Shown: piece after piece, positions 18,028 through 26,968 of the stretch
How positions within the stretch are numbered: position 1 is the stretch's first letter
Layout of the letters: the number at the start of each line of letters is the position of its first letter
DNA from: Simplicispira suum
GTDB taxonomy: Bacteria; Pseudomonadota; Gammaproteobacteria; Burkholderiales; Burkholderiaceae_C
Length of the DNA: 64,000 bases
NCBI RefSeq assembly: GCF_003008595.1
Contig: NZ_CP027669.1
Span: 1,736,001 to 1,800,000, forward strand
Direction: 5' to 3'
Position numbers and translations under genes: made by a program
Notes under the pieces: model-generated
The model's database searches: none
Told to the model about the DNA's origin: nothing
Seen by the model: only the letters and a program-made list of their open reading frames with translations

Positions 18028-18966
18028 ATGACGACTGCTTCCCATTCCACCCGCGGCATCGCCATGGTGCTGCTCGCCGCCATGCTTTGGGGCACTACCG
18101 GCACGGCGCAAAGTCTGGCGCCTGCAGGGATCTCGCCCTACTGGGTGGGCGCGCTGCGCCTGGCGGTGGCCAGTGCCTTCTTTGCCTTGCTGGCGGCGCC
18201 GGCCCTGTGGCGGCGCGCCAGCGCGCCCAGGCTGCCGTGGCGCCCCGTGCTGCTGGCAGGCATGTGCGTGGCGGCGTACAACCTGAGTTTCTTTGCCGGC
18301 GTAAAGGCCAGCGGCGTGGCGCTGGGAACGGCGATTGCCATCGGCAGCGGGCCGATCTGGGCGGGGCTGCTGCAGACCTTCGCGCAACGCCGCTGGCCCG
18401 CGCCGGTCTGGTGGGCCGGCACGCTGCTGGGCGTCGCGGGCGGTGCGGCCATGGCGCTCAACGGGCGCTCCTCGGTCAGCGCTCCGCTGGCCGGCATCGC
18501 GCTGTGTTTGCTGGCGGGGCTGGCGTACGCGGCCTATGCGCTGCTCAACAAGCGATTGGTGGCCCAGGCCGGCGCCGCCAGCGTCAACCTGGCGGTGTTC
18601 GGCACGGCGGCTGTGCTGTCGCTGCCGGTGGCAGGCGCGTTGGGCGGACCTTTGCAAGCAACAGCGGGCACCTGGGCCATCTTGGTCTATCTGGGTCTGG
18701 TGGCTACCGGCGTGGCCTATCTTCTTTTCAGCCACGCACTGCGCCATATCAGCGGCGCCACGGCGGTGACCCTGGCACTGGCCGAGCCGGTCACGGCGTT
18801 CGCGCTGGCCATTGCCGTGGTGGGCGAGTCGCCGTCGGCGATGGCCTTCTGGGGGCTGGCCGGCGTGCTGGCGGGGCTGCTGCTGGTGATCCGGGCCGAG
18901 CTGCGCGTCCAGGCAGAGGGTCGCCGCGCCCTTGCCACCGAAAGAGGCTCTCAGCCGCCAGCTTGA
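18028..18966 (+). CDS. EamA/DMT family transporter
   Basis: Ten-helix drug/metabolite exporter of the EamA family, about 312 residues with two repeated five-helix halves. The first half begins GIAMVLLAAMLWGTTGTAQSL, and the second has the family-typical GVAYLLFSHALRHISG. Substrate is not predictable; relatives export amino acids or other small metabolites. ATG at 18028 is preferred because helix 1 then starts near the N-terminus; an ATG at 17971 adds 19 Cys/Arg-rich residues. Confidence 0.86.
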   Translation: MTTASHSTRGIAMVLLAAMLWGTTGTAQSLAPAGISPYWVGALRLAVASAFFALLAAPALWRRASAPRLPWRPVLLAGMCVAAYNLSFFAGVKASGVALGTAIAIGSGPIWAGLLQTFAQRRWPAPVWWAGTLLGVAGGAAMALNGRSSVSAPLAGIALCLLAGLAYAAYALLNKRLVAQAGAASVNLAVFGTAAVLSLPVAGALGGPLQATAGTWAILVYLGLVATGVAYLLFSHALRHISGATAVTLALAEPVTAFALAIAVVGESPSAMAFWGLAGVLAGLLLVIRAELRVQAEGRRALATERGSQPPA

Positions 18967-19019
18967 GAGGCCCGTTGGCCTACACGCGGCCCACGCACAG
19001 GCTCGATAAACTGCCGGTC

Positions 19020-19925
19020 ATGCCCTTTTCACCCAGGTTCCCACACGGCGCGCTGGCGCCAGCCAGGTTTTTTTCTTCCGACGGCTGCTGCCGCCTCTGC
19101 GCCGCGCGCGGAGAAGTTTGGAATGCGCGCCGCGGCTTTTTGCTGGCAGCGGGCCTGGCGGCAGCCGCGCCCGCGCTGGCCCAGGTGGACGTGGGCGAGG
19201 CCTCATCCCTGCGCAAGCTCGTTCCGGCCGAAATCCTTGAGGACGCAGCGCGCCAGCAGTACGCGCAATTGCTGGCGCAGGCCCGTTCGCAGCGGGCGCT
19301 GGCGCCCGGCGGCCACCCGCAGCTCGAACGCCTGCGCGCCATTGCCCGGCGCTTGATTCCTTTCACCGCCCGCTGGAACCCCCGCGCCGCCGATTGGCGT
19401 TGGGAAGTCAACCTCATTGGCAGCAAGCAGATCAATGCCTTTTGCATGCCGGGCGGCAAGATCGCCTTCTACACCGGCATCCTCGACCAGCTCAAACTGA
19501 GCGACGACGAAGTCGCCATGGTCATGGGCCACGAAATGGCGCATGCGCTGCGCGAGCATGCGCGCGAGCGCCTGGCCAAGACACAGGCCACCAACCTGGG
19601 CCTGCGCCTGGGCGCGCAGTTGCTTGGCCTGGGCGATCTGGGCCACCTGGCCGCCGGCCTGGGCGGGCAGCTGCTGACGCTGCAGTTCAGCCGCAGCGAC
19701 GAGAGCGATGCAGACCTGGTGGGCCTGGAGCTGGCGGCGCGCGCCGGTTTCGATCCTCAGGCCGGCGCCAGCCTGTGGACCAAGATGGGCAACGCCACGG
19801 GCGAGCGCCAGAGCGGTCTGGCGTTTCTATCCACCCACCCCTCGGGGCCGGCGCGCATCCGCGAGCTGCAGCGCAATGCGCCGCGCGTCCAGGGTTTGTA
19901 CGAGGCGGCGCGGAGCGGCGGTTGA
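19020..19925 (+). CDS. M48 family zinc metalloprotease
   Basis: Peptidase of the M48/BepA-like group, 301 residues. An N-terminal export signal (RGFLLAAGLAAAAPALAQ) places it in the periplasm. The zinc site is HEMAH in MVMGHEMAHALREHARERL, and the third ligand lies in SDESDADLVGLELAARAG. Relatives degrade misassembled outer-membrane proteins. A longer open frame upstream runs over the EamA gene in another frame and is not real. The start is uncertain because the N-terminus is unusually long ahead of the signal. Confidence 0.86.
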   Translation: MPFSPRFPHGALAPARFFSSDGCCRLCAARGEVWNARRGFLLAAGLAAAAPALAQVDVGEASSLRKLVPAEILEDAARQQYAQLLAQARSQRALAPGGHPQLERLRAIARRLIPFTARWNPRAADWRWEVNLIGSKQINAFCMPGGKIAFYTGILDQLKLSDDEVAMVMGHEMAHALREHARERLAKTQATNLGLRLGAQLLGLGDLGHLAAGLGGQLLTLQFSRSDESDADLVGLELAARAGFDPQAGASLWTKMGNATGERQSGLAFLSTHPSGPARIRELQRNAPRVQGLYEAARSGG

Positions 19926-19930
19926 ACAGG

Positions 19931-19992
19931 CTTTAAAAATTGCGTTTTTTTGGGCTATAGCGCTTATCTAGCAAGCCTCTATAGCTATCAAA
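19931..19992 (-). repeat. repeat A copy
   Basis: Minus-orientation copy with GGGCTATAGCGCTTATC, TAGCAAGCC and TATAGCTATCAAAT. It lies between the M48 protease and the YqhD-like gene. Confidence 0.78.
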
Positions 19993-20121
19993 TCAGTAGT
20001 TGACGGCCGCTGCAGGGCTGTCGGCTGCGGCACAGCATGCGCGCCGCGTACCGGGTACAAGACAGGGTTTGGGCGCCCGTGCAATGCGCTCTTCCATCTT
20101 TCGATCTGCAAAGCCAAATCC

Positions 20122-21282
20122 ATGCTCAATTTCAACTTCTACAACCCCACCCGCATTCTTTTTGGCGCTGGCAAGATCGCTGAAATCAGCCAATTTGTAC
20201 CGCAGGATGCCCGCGTGCTGGTGCTCTACGGCGGCGGCAGCGCGCGCAGCACCGGAACGCTGGCTGAAGTGCTGGCGGCGCTGGGTGAGCGCACCGTGTT
20301 CGAGTTTGGCGGCATCGAGCCCAACCCGAGCTACGAAACGCTGTCTCGCGCCGTAGACATGGCGCGCGCCGAGCGCATCGACTATCTGCTGGCGGTGGGC
20401 GGCGGCTCGGTGCTCGATGGCAGCAAGTTCGTTGCCGCCGCCGTGCCTTTTGAGGGCGACACCTGGAGCATCCTGGAAAAGCGCGGCAGCAACATCACCC
20501 GCGCCCTGCCCATGGGCGCCGTGCTCACCCTGCCCGCCACGGGTTCGGAGATGAACAGCGGTGGCGTGGTGACGCGCAAGGCCACGCACGCCAAGCTGGC
20601 CTTCTCCAGCCCGCTGTGCTTCCCGCAGTTCTCGGTGCTCGACCCGACCAAGACCTACACCTTGCCTCCCAGGCAGATTGCCAATGGCCTGGTGGACGCC
20701 TTTGTGCACACCATGGAGCAATACCTGACCTACCCGGTGAATGGCCTGGCGCAGGATCGGTTTGCCGAAGGCCTGCTGCAGACGCTCATTGAATTGGCGC
20801 CGCGCGCCATGCAGGAGGGTGAGCCCGACTACGACAACCGCGCCAACCTGATGTGGACGGCCACGCTGGCCCTCAACGGGTTGATTGGCGCCGGTGTACC
20901 GCAGGACTGGGCCACGCACATGATCGGCCACGAGCTGACTGCGCTGTATGGCATCGACCATGCGCGCACCCTGGCCATCGTGCTGCCGCAGGTGATGCAG
21001 GCGCGGCGTGAGGCCAAGCGCGAGAAATTGCTGCAGTACGCCGCGCGCGTCTGGCAGATCACCGAGGGCAGCGACGACGAACGCATCGACGCGGCCATTG
21101 CCCGCACGGCGCAGTTCTTTGAAAGCGTGGGCATTCCTACCCGGCTATCGGCCTACCAATTGGGCGGTGAGGCGGTGGATGCGGTAGTGAAGGCCCTGAC
21201 CGAGCACGGCATGGTGAAACTCGGCGAGCAGCGTGCCATCACGCCGGAAGTCAGCCGGGCGATTCTCGAAGCCGCTCTTTGA
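20122..21282 (+). CDS. yqhD: iron-containing alcohol dehydrogenase, YqhD-like NADPH aldehyde reductase
   Basis: Group III alcohol dehydrogenase (386 residues, matching YqhD at 387). It reduces aldehydes from lipid peroxidation and other sources with NADPH. The opening FNFYNPTRILFGAGKI, the nucleotide motif AVGGGSVLDGSKF and the metal-binding His in ATHMIGHELTALYGIDH are all characteristic. A repeat A copy lies upstream. Assignment to the YqhD subgroup rests on overall pattern; butanol dehydrogenase-like names are used for the same family. Confidence 0.9.
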   Translation: MLNFNFYNPTRILFGAGKIAEISQFVPQDARVLVLYGGGSARSTGTLAEVLAALGERTVFEFGGIEPNPSYETLSRAVDMARAERIDYLLAVGGGSVLDGSKFVAAAVPFEGDTWSILEKRGSNITRALPMGAVLTLPATGSEMNSGGVVTRKATHAKLAFSSPLCFPQFSVLDPTKTYTLPPRQIANGLVDAFVHTMEQYLTYPVNGLAQDRFAEGLLQTLIELAPRAMQEGEPDYDNRANLMWTATLALNGLIGAGVPQDWATHMIGHELTALYGIDHARTLAIVLPQVMQARREAKREKLLQYAARVWQITEGSDDERIDAAIARTAQFFESVGIPTRLSAYQLGGEAVDAVVKALTEHGMVKLGEQRAITPEVSRAILEAAL

Positions 21283-21359
21283 GTGCGCAGGTCGCTGGCG
21301 TGCGGCCTTCGGGCCCTGCCAGAATGCTCGCCAGTTCAATGCTCTGAGGAAAACGCTCC

Positions 21360-22400
21360 ATGACCCCACCGCTCTCCGGCATCCGCATCGTCGAATTCGA
21401 AGGCATTGGCCCCGGCCCGCTGGCCGCGCGCATGCTGGCCGACATGGGCGCCGAGGTCACGGTGATTGCCCGCCCGCAGCAGGGCGCTGTGGCGGCGCAA
21501 CTCGGCGGCAGTGGCGACAACCCCTTGCGGCGCGGCAAAACCGTGGTGCTGCTCGACCTCAAGCAGGAGGCGGCCCGCGCCGAGGCCTTGGCCCTGGTGG
21601 CGCAGGCTGATGCGCTGATCGAAGGCAACCGCCCCGGCGTGATGGAGCGCCTAAAGCTTGGCCCGGCCGAGTGTGCACAGGTCAACCCGCGCATCGTCTA
21701 TGGCCGCATGACCGGCTGGGGCCAGAGCGGCCCGCTGGCGCAGGCGGCCGGGCACGACCTGAACTACGTGGCGCTGACCGGCATGCTCTCGCTCTCGGCG
21801 CACCGGGGCGAGCGGCCCATCGTTCCGCCCACGGTGGTGGGTGATGCGGGGGGCGCGCTGGGCCTGGCGTTTGGCATGGTCTGCGCCATTCTGGAGGCCA
21901 AAACCAGCGGCCGGGGCCGCGTGGTGGATGCCGCCATCGTCGACATCGTGGCCATGCTGGGCGGCATTGCGCAGTGGATTCGCGGCAGCGGCATGCTGGA
22001 CGGCCCGCACCCCAGCCCGTTCCACGATTCGCCCTTCTACGACGTGTACCGCTGCGCCGACGGCGGCTGCATCACGCTGGGCGCGCTGGAGCCGCAGTTC
22101 TATGCGCTATTGATGGAAAAACTCGGCCTCGCCGACGTTCCGTTGGGGAAACAGTTCGACCCGCGCGCCTGGCCTGCCCTCAAAGACCGCCTGACGACTC
22201 TCTTTGCCAGCCAGCCGCGCGCGCACTGGGACGCCTTGCTGGAAGGCACGGACGTATGCTTTGCGCCGGTGCTCAGCGCGCAGGAGGCGGCCGAGCACCC
22301 GCACAACGTGGCGCGCGGCACTTACGTGCGCACGCCGGGAGGTGCCTTGGACGTTGCGCCCGCGCCGCGCTTTCTGCCGCTCGATGGCCATGTCGGATAG
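21360..22400 (+). CDS. CaiB/BaiF CoA transferase, alpha-methylacyl-CoA racemase-like
   Basis: Family III CoA transferase/racemase, 346 residues. It opens GIRIVEFEGIGPGPLAARML, carries the NRPGVMERLKLGP segment, and has RMTGWGQSGPLAQAAGHDLN, in which the His-Asp region matches the catalytic residues of alpha-methylacyl-CoA racemases. The likely role is epimerisation of 2-methyl-branched acyl-CoAs before beta-oxidation, although other CaiB members transfer CoA. It is followed after six bases by an alpha/beta hydrolase, suggesting an operon. Confidence 0.88.
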   Translation: MTPPLSGIRIVEFEGIGPGPLAARMLADMGAEVTVIARPQQGAVAAQLGGSGDNPLRRGKTVVLLDLKQEAARAEALALVAQADALIEGNRPGVMERLKLGPAECAQVNPRIVYGRMTGWGQSGPLAQAAGHDLNYVALTGMLSLSAHRGERPIVPPTVVGDAGGALGLAFGMVCAILEAKTSGRGRVVDAAIVDIVAMLGGIAQWIRGSGMLDGPHPSPFHDSPFYDVYRCADGGCITLGALEPQFYALLMEKLGLADVPLGKQFDPRAWPALKDRLTTLFASQPRAHWDALLEGTDVCFAPVLSAQEAAEHPHNVARGTYVRTPGGALDVAPAPRFLPLDGHVG

Positions 22401-22406
22401 ATACCG

Positions 22407-23354
22407 ATGAAAACGAGCCTGCGCATCGTTCTGGGCTTGTTGGCCCTGCTGGCACTAGCCAGCGCTGTATTGCTGGCCTGGGCCTGGGCGCCCGATATTG
22501 CCCCCGCCGACGTGGAAAAACGCTGGGCCCAGGCACCGTCGACCTTCATCGAGGTGCAAGGGCTGCGCGTGCACCTGCGCGACGAAGGCCCATCAGGCGA
22601 CCCCACGCCCATCGTGCTGATCCACGGCACTTCCGCCAGCCTGCACACCTGGGACGGCTGGACCGAGGAACTGCGGAAAAACCGCCGTGTCATCCGCTTT
22701 GACCTGCCGGGCTTTGGCCTCACCGGCCCCAATGCCGCTGACGACTATTCGATGGCGGTCTATGTGCGCCTGGTGCTGGCTCTGCTCGACCAGCTGGGGG
22801 TGCAGCGGTTCGTCATTGGCGGCAATTCGCTGGGCGGCGAAGTGGCCTGGGCCACGGCGCACGCCGCGCCGCAGCGGGTGGAAAGGCTCATTCTGGTGGA
22901 CGCTGCGGGCTACGCCTTCGAGTCCACCTCGGTGCCGCTCGCGTTTCGCGTGGCGGCCCTGCCGGGCTTGCGCGCGGTGATGGGCCACTTGCTGCCGCCC
23001 GGCATGGTGGAGAACTCGGTGCGCAACGTCTATGGCGACCCGAGCCAGGTCACGCCCGAGCTGGTGCAGCGCTACAGCGACCTGGCCCGCCGCGCCGGCA
23101 ACCGCCATGCGCTGACGGTGCGCATGGCCCAGCGCAACACGGGGCGCGAACAAGACATCCGCGACCTGAAGCTCCCCACGCTCATTTTGTGGGGCGCGCG
23201 CGACCGATTGATCCCGCCCGTGAATGGCGAACGCTTTGCGCAGGACATTGCGGGGTCCCAGCTCGTCGTGTTCGAAGGCCTGGGCCATGTGCCGCAGGAA
23301 GAAAACCCGGCAGCGACGGTCGCGGTGGTGCAGCAGTTTTTGCGCCAGCCGTAG
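22407..23354 (+). CDS. alpha/beta hydrolase
   Basis: 315-residue hydrolase with an N-terminal membrane helix (IVLGLLALLALASAVLLAW) that could anchor it in the inner membrane or act as an uncleaved signal. The oxyanion segment is VLIHGTSASLHTW. The nucleophile elbow GGNSLGGE contains the Ser, the acid is probably the Asp in LWGARDRLIPP, and the His is in GLGHVPQEE. The substrate is unknown. It begins six bases after the CoA transferase. Confidence 0.87.
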   Translation: MKTSLRIVLGLLALLALASAVLLAWAWAPDIAPADVEKRWAQAPSTFIEVQGLRVHLRDEGPSGDPTPIVLIHGTSASLHTWDGWTEELRKNRRVIRFDLPGFGLTGPNAADDYSMAVYVRLVLALLDQLGVQRFVIGGNSLGGEVAWATAHAAPQRVERLILVDAAGYAFESTSVPLAFRVAALPGLRAVMGHLLPPGMVENSVRNVYGDPSQVTPELVQRYSDLARRAGNRHALTVRMAQRNTGREQDIRDLKLPTLILWGARDRLIPPVNGERFAQDIAGSQLVVFEGLGHVPQEENPAATVAVVQQFLRQP

Positions 23355-23465
23355 TTCGAATCACCCTGCTCGGGCGTGCACGGTGGTGGCACGGCCGCCA
23401 TGGTCCTAAACTGTCCACATGATGGCTTCTACCCGCTTGCTGCAACGCACTGAAAGGCCGCTGGC

Positions 23466-24401
23466 ATGAAGATCGCCGTGATGGGCGCTGGCGCTGTGGG
23501 CTGCTACTACGGCGGCATGCTGGCCCGCGCCGGACACGAGGTGGTGTTGGTGGGGCGCCCAGCCCATGTGCAGGCGGTGCACGAGCATGGTCTGTGGCTG
23601 GATACCTTGCATTTCCAGGAGCGCGTGCGGCTGCAGGCAGACACCGAAGCGCATGCGGTGCACGGCGCACAGTGTGTGCTGTTCTGTGTCAAGTCCACCG
23701 ACACCGAAAGTGCGGGCCGGGCCATGCTGCCCTATCTGGCCGATGGCGCCACGGTGCTGAGTTTGCAAAACGGCGTGGACAACGCCGAGCGCCTCCAGGC
23801 GCTGCTCCAGCGCCCGGTGCTGCCGGCCGTGGTCTATGTGGCGGCAGCGATGGCGGGGCCCGGGCATGTGCAGCACTTTGGCCGGGGCGAGCTGGTGCTG
23901 GCCAATTCGCCAACCAGCGACCAACTGGCCCATGCGTTTGCCGCTGCGGGCATTCCGGTACAGATCTCGGACAACGTGGCCGGCGCCCTCTGGGCCAAGC
24001 TGGTGCTGAACTGTGTCTACAACCCGCTGTCCGCCATCACCGGTCAGCCGTACGGCCAGATTGTCAACAGTCCCGGCCTGGATGTGCCCCGGATGATGGA
24101 CGACATCGTGCAGGAATGCCTGGCTGTGGCGCGTGCCAACGGCATCGTTCTGCCCGAGGGTACGGCCGAGGCGGTGCTGCCGTTGGCTGCGTCCATGCCA
24201 GGCCAGATATCGTCCACCGCGCAGGACCTGGCGCGGGGCCGGCACACCGAGATCGACCACATCAACGGCTTCATCGTGCGCCGGGGCGAGGCCCTGGGCA
24301 TTGCCACGCCGGCCAATCGCCTGCTGCACACACTTGTGCGGCTGCTGGAGCAGGCAACTCGGGTTGCCGGTGGGCCGCCGGGAGAACAGGGCGCCGCTTG
24401 A
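23466..24401 (+). CDS. panE: 2-dehydropantoate 2-reductase
   Basis: NADPH-dependent ketopantoate reductase for pantothenate synthesis, 311 residues. The Rossmann motif GAGAVGCYYGGMLARAGHEV is at the N-terminus, and the catalytic Lys is in LWAKLVLNCVYNPLSAI. Burkholderiales genomes often carry several paralogues of this family and some act on other 2-keto acids, so the pantoate role is the default rather than proven. The gene ends seven bases from the convergent hypothetical gene. Confidence 0.85.
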   Translation: MKIAVMGAGAVGCYYGGMLARAGHEVVLVGRPAHVQAVHEHGLWLDTLHFQERVRLQADTEAHAVHGAQCVLFCVKSTDTESAGRAMLPYLADGATVLSLQNGVDNAERLQALLQRPVLPAVVYVAAAMAGPGHVQHFGRGELVLANSPTSDQLAHAFAAAGIPVQISDNVAGALWAKLVLNCVYNPLSAITGQPYGQIVNSPGLDVPRMMDDIVQECLAVARANGIVLPEGTAEAVLPLAASMPGQISSTAQDLARGRHTEIDHINGFIVRRGEALGIATPANRLLHTLVRLLEQATRVAGGPPGEQGAA

Positions 24402-24407
24402 TGCGGG

Positions 24408-25028
24408 TCAGTCCTGCACCTGGGCGCTCTCCACAAACACCAGTTCGCAGGAGTCCGCTCCAGAGTCCGCGCGGCTGAGCGAGCTGGTCCAGCGCCAGCC
24501 GCTCGCGTCGGTGGCTTGCACCAGCTGCCCCGTGATGCGAATGGAGGCGCCTTCGCGCGCTTTTCTCAATGTTTTCTCGACGGCGGCGTTGGCAGGAATC
24601 AGGTGCATGTTGGCCGAAGATTCGACGATTTCCTGCACCGGAATCGGCGGCGCGTCGCGCCAGCGGTAGAAATACCAGCGGCGCCCCTGGGTGATGTCCA
24701 ACTGGCGGTAGACGGCGGGCTCCGCCATGCGCTTCCAGCCCAGCGCCAGGTCCATCGGCGCAAGCTCGGCTTCCCGGCCCAGGTAATAGTCTTCGCGCGA
24801 GAGCACCTTGGCGTCGATGGCAAAGCGCGCCAGCGGTTGAATCTGAAAGCCCTTGAAGGCAAATGCTGGCTTGTCGGTGGAGCTTTGCACCGGGACTTGC
24901 AGGGCCGCCCGCGTTGCCAGCGCCGCAGGGCTGGCGTGCCGGGGCGAATAGCTGGTGCGGATGGACTCGATGGCGAAGAACGCCACTGTCATCACCACGC
25001 CCGCTTTGACGACCGTCTTGAGCTGCAT
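24408..25028 (-). CDS. conserved hypothetical protein with N-terminal signal/anchor
   Basis: 206 residues with an N-terminal hydrophobic stretch (VVKAGVVMTVAFFAIESI) suggesting export or membrane anchoring. The body contains a YYLGREAELAPMDLALGWK block, RRWYFYRW, a block around SANMHLIPANA, and a C-terminal SSLSRADSGADSCELV. These blocks look conserved among betaproteobacterial proteins of unknown function. The length and internal pattern recall small cell-envelope proteins; no enzymatic motif was found. Confidence 0.72.
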   Translation of the reverse strand: MQLKTVVKAGVVMTVAFFAIESIRTSYSPRHASPAALATRAALQVPVQSSTDKPAFAFKGFQIQPLARFAIDAKVLSREDYYLGREAELAPMDLALGWKRMAEPAVYRQLDITQGRRWYFYRWRDAPPIPVQEIVESSANMHLIPANAAVEKTLRKAREGASIRITGQLVQATDASGWRWTSSLSRADSGADSCELVFVESAQVQD

Positions 25029-25083
25029 GGCAGCGGCCAGCGTTCAGTGCAATGCCGGGGGGGCGTCCAGGCTCAGAACGCGC

Positions 25084-25554
25084 TCAATGGTGGTGGCCGT
25101 GGTCACCGTGCACGTGGCGGTGCTGGATTTCCTCGGGCTTGGCAGCGCGCACCCCCGTCACCTTGCAGCCAAACCGCAGCGCCTGGCCGGCCAGCGGGTG
25201 GTTGCCGTCCAGATGCACCTCGGGGCCCTTGATCTTGACCACGTGGAACATCTGCGGCTGACCGTTTTCGTCCGTGCCTTGCAGCTGACCGCCGACCTTC
25301 ACGCCGGGCGGAAATTCCGACTTGGGGATGGTGCGCACCAGCGACTCGTCGCGCGCGCCAAAAGCGTCTTCCACCGCCAGATCGAGCGTTGTGGAGAAGC
25401 CCACGGCCTGGCCCTCGAGCGCGGCTTCGACTTTCGGGAAGATGTTTTCGTAGCCACCGTGCAGGTACGACAGATCGCCCTTGTCGAGCGGTTTGCCCGC
25501 AGGCGTGGTGAGCTGGTAGCTGAGGTTGACAGCGGTGTCCTTGGTGATGTTCAT
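25084..25554 (-). CDS. slyD: FKBP-type peptidyl-prolyl isomerase, SlyD-like
   Basis: Cytosolic prolyl isomerase and chaperone, 156 residues. It has an FKBP domain split by the insert-in-flap chaperone domain, with YLHGGYENIFPKVEAALEG at the front and VHLDGNHPLAGQAL near the end, both SlyD signatures. The His-rich tail HRHVHGDHGHHH can bind nickel, as in E. coli SlyD, though it is shorter here. It is a single gene, downstream of a convergent hypothetical gene. Confidence 0.93.
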   Translation of the reverse strand: MNITKDTAVNLSYQLTTPAGKPLDKGDLSYLHGGYENIFPKVEAALEGQAVGFSTTLDLAVEDAFGARDESLVRTIPKSEFPPGVKVGGQLQGTDENGQPQMFHVVKIKGPEVHLDGNHPLAGQALRFGCKVTGVRAAKPEEIQHRHVHGDHGHHH

Positions 25555-25660
25555 GGCAAATGCGTTGTGGTGGGAGGAGGGCGCGCGGCGACCAAGCGGG
25601 GCATTCGGCGCCGCCCGCGCGGCCGCCTATTGTCGGGCAGCGCTGCGCGCGCCGCCGCGG

Positions 25661-26713
25661 TCAGCCTGCAGCGGGCTCGGGCACCTCGTCCTGCGCCGCG
25701 CCGGGGTAGCGCGCAAAGCGCCGGGCCTCGTCGCCGTGCACCGGGTCGCTGCTGTCCCAGGGCCAGCCGCCAAACTGGGTGCGGCGGTAGTCCTGCATCG
25801 CCTGCATGATTTCCTGCTGCGTGTTCATCACAAACGGGCCGTACTGCGCTACCGGCTCGCCAATCGGGCGGCCTTGCAGGAGCAGGCATTCGACCGTATC
25901 CGGGCCGGTGTTCTCCAGCAGCCAGTCTTGCCCGGCCACCATTCTCAACGCGGCGTGGCTGCGCTGTTCTGCATCGCCAATGCGCAGCTGCGCGCCTGCG
26001 AAGAAGTACAGCATGCGCTGCGTGCTGGCGCCGCGCGCGGCCGGCAGCGTCCAGCGCGCGCCGGGTTCGAGCTTGAGCGTCCAGATGGCGACGTCGCTGT
26101 TCGCTTGCGCGGCCCAGGATTCGGGTGGCGGCGGCAGCGGTGCGTCGGCCCCCGGCAGGCCACCGGCCACCACCGTCACCGTGGTCGTGCGGCCAGCGTC
26201 GTCCTGCTGCACCAGGCGCGGAATGCGCTCGTTCCACAGCATGGTGAAGTGCGGCGCCACCATCTTGTTTTTTGCGGGCAGGTTCAGCCAGATCTGAAAG
26301 AGTTCGAGCGGGTTGGACTGCTCGGTGTTGAGCAGCGGGAACATCTCGGAATGCTGGATGCCGCGCCCGGCCGTCACCCACTGCACGTCGCCGCCGCCAA
26401 AGCGCGCGGCCGCGCCCAGCGAATCGGCGTGGTCGATCAGGCCCTTGCGCACCAAGGTCACGGTCTCAAAGCCCCGGTGCGGATGGCCGGGAAAGCCCGG
26501 CACCACGTCGCCGTGGTACATGCTCCAGCCGTCCTTGCGGCTGAAGTCGCTGCCCATCTCGCGGCCCTCCAGAGGCACCGCCGGCCCGCGCTCGGCGTTG
26601 CCGGCCGGGTAGGCGTCGTCGTGGTGGGCGCAGAACAGAAACGGGTCCAGCGTGGGCCACTGCGGGCCGAGCGGCTGGCTTTGCAAGATGGGGTGGGTGG
26701 CAACGGGGGTCAT
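25661..26713 (-). CDS. pirin family protein
   Basis: Bicupin metal protein of the pirin family, 350 residues, somewhat longer than typical (about 290). Metal ligands are visible in GHPHRGFETVTLV and in GRGIQHSEMFP. Some bacterial pirins are quercetin dioxygenases or regulators of central metabolism. ATG at 26713 is chosen because AAAGGAG precedes it with correct spacing; the 39-codon upstream extension lacks support. The two-Cys-free cupin core makes an Fe(II) or Ni(II) site plausible. Confidence 0.86.
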   Translation of the reverse strand: MTPVATHPILQSQPLGPQWPTLDPFLFCAHHDDAYPAGNAERGPAVPLEGREMGSDFSRKDGWSMYHGDVVPGFPGHPHRGFETVTLVRKGLIDHADSLGAAARFGGGDVQWVTAGRGIQHSEMFPLLNTEQSNPLELFQIWLNLPAKNKMVAPHFTMLWNERIPRLVQQDDAGRTTTVTVVAGGLPGADAPLPPPPESWAAQANSDVAIWTLKLEPGARWTLPAARGASTQRMLYFFAGAQLRIGDAEQRSHAALRMVAGQDWLLENTGPDTVECLLLQGRPIGEPVAQYGPFVMNTQQEIMQAMQDYRRTQFGGWPWDSSDPVHGDEARRFARYPGAAQDEVPEPAAG

Positions 26714-26870
26714 ACAAGCTCCTTTCGGTGGGGCCGCCTGGGGCGCAGGGGGGCCAATGCCTTTATATGGGGGCTTGCCGGCCAGCAAAAGGCTTGTGCA
26801 TGGAACGCTGCGGTGCGCGCTGCAGGACAACAGGCGCCGCGCCCAGCGCCAAAGCGCTCGCGCCAGTCGC

Positions 26871-26932
26871 CAAAATATTAGTAAAAAGCGGCTCTAGCGC
26901 TTATGCAGAAAGCGCTAGTAGCTATATAAACG
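26871..26932 (-). repeat. repeat A copy
   Basis: AAAATATTAGTAAAAAGCGG, CTCTAGCGCTTATGCAG, AAAGCGCTAGTAGCTATA. A well-preserved minus-orientation copy between the pirin and MFS genes, with complete palindromic arms AGCGCT. Confidence 0.82.
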
Positions 26933-26968
26933 ATAGTGTGTTGCCGTACAGCGGCAGCCGCGAAAGCG

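Noticed and set aside
17961..19925. One long frame joining the EamA and M48 regions
   Set aside because: The first part is an out-of-frame reading of the EamA gene; only the part from 19020 encodes the M48 protease.
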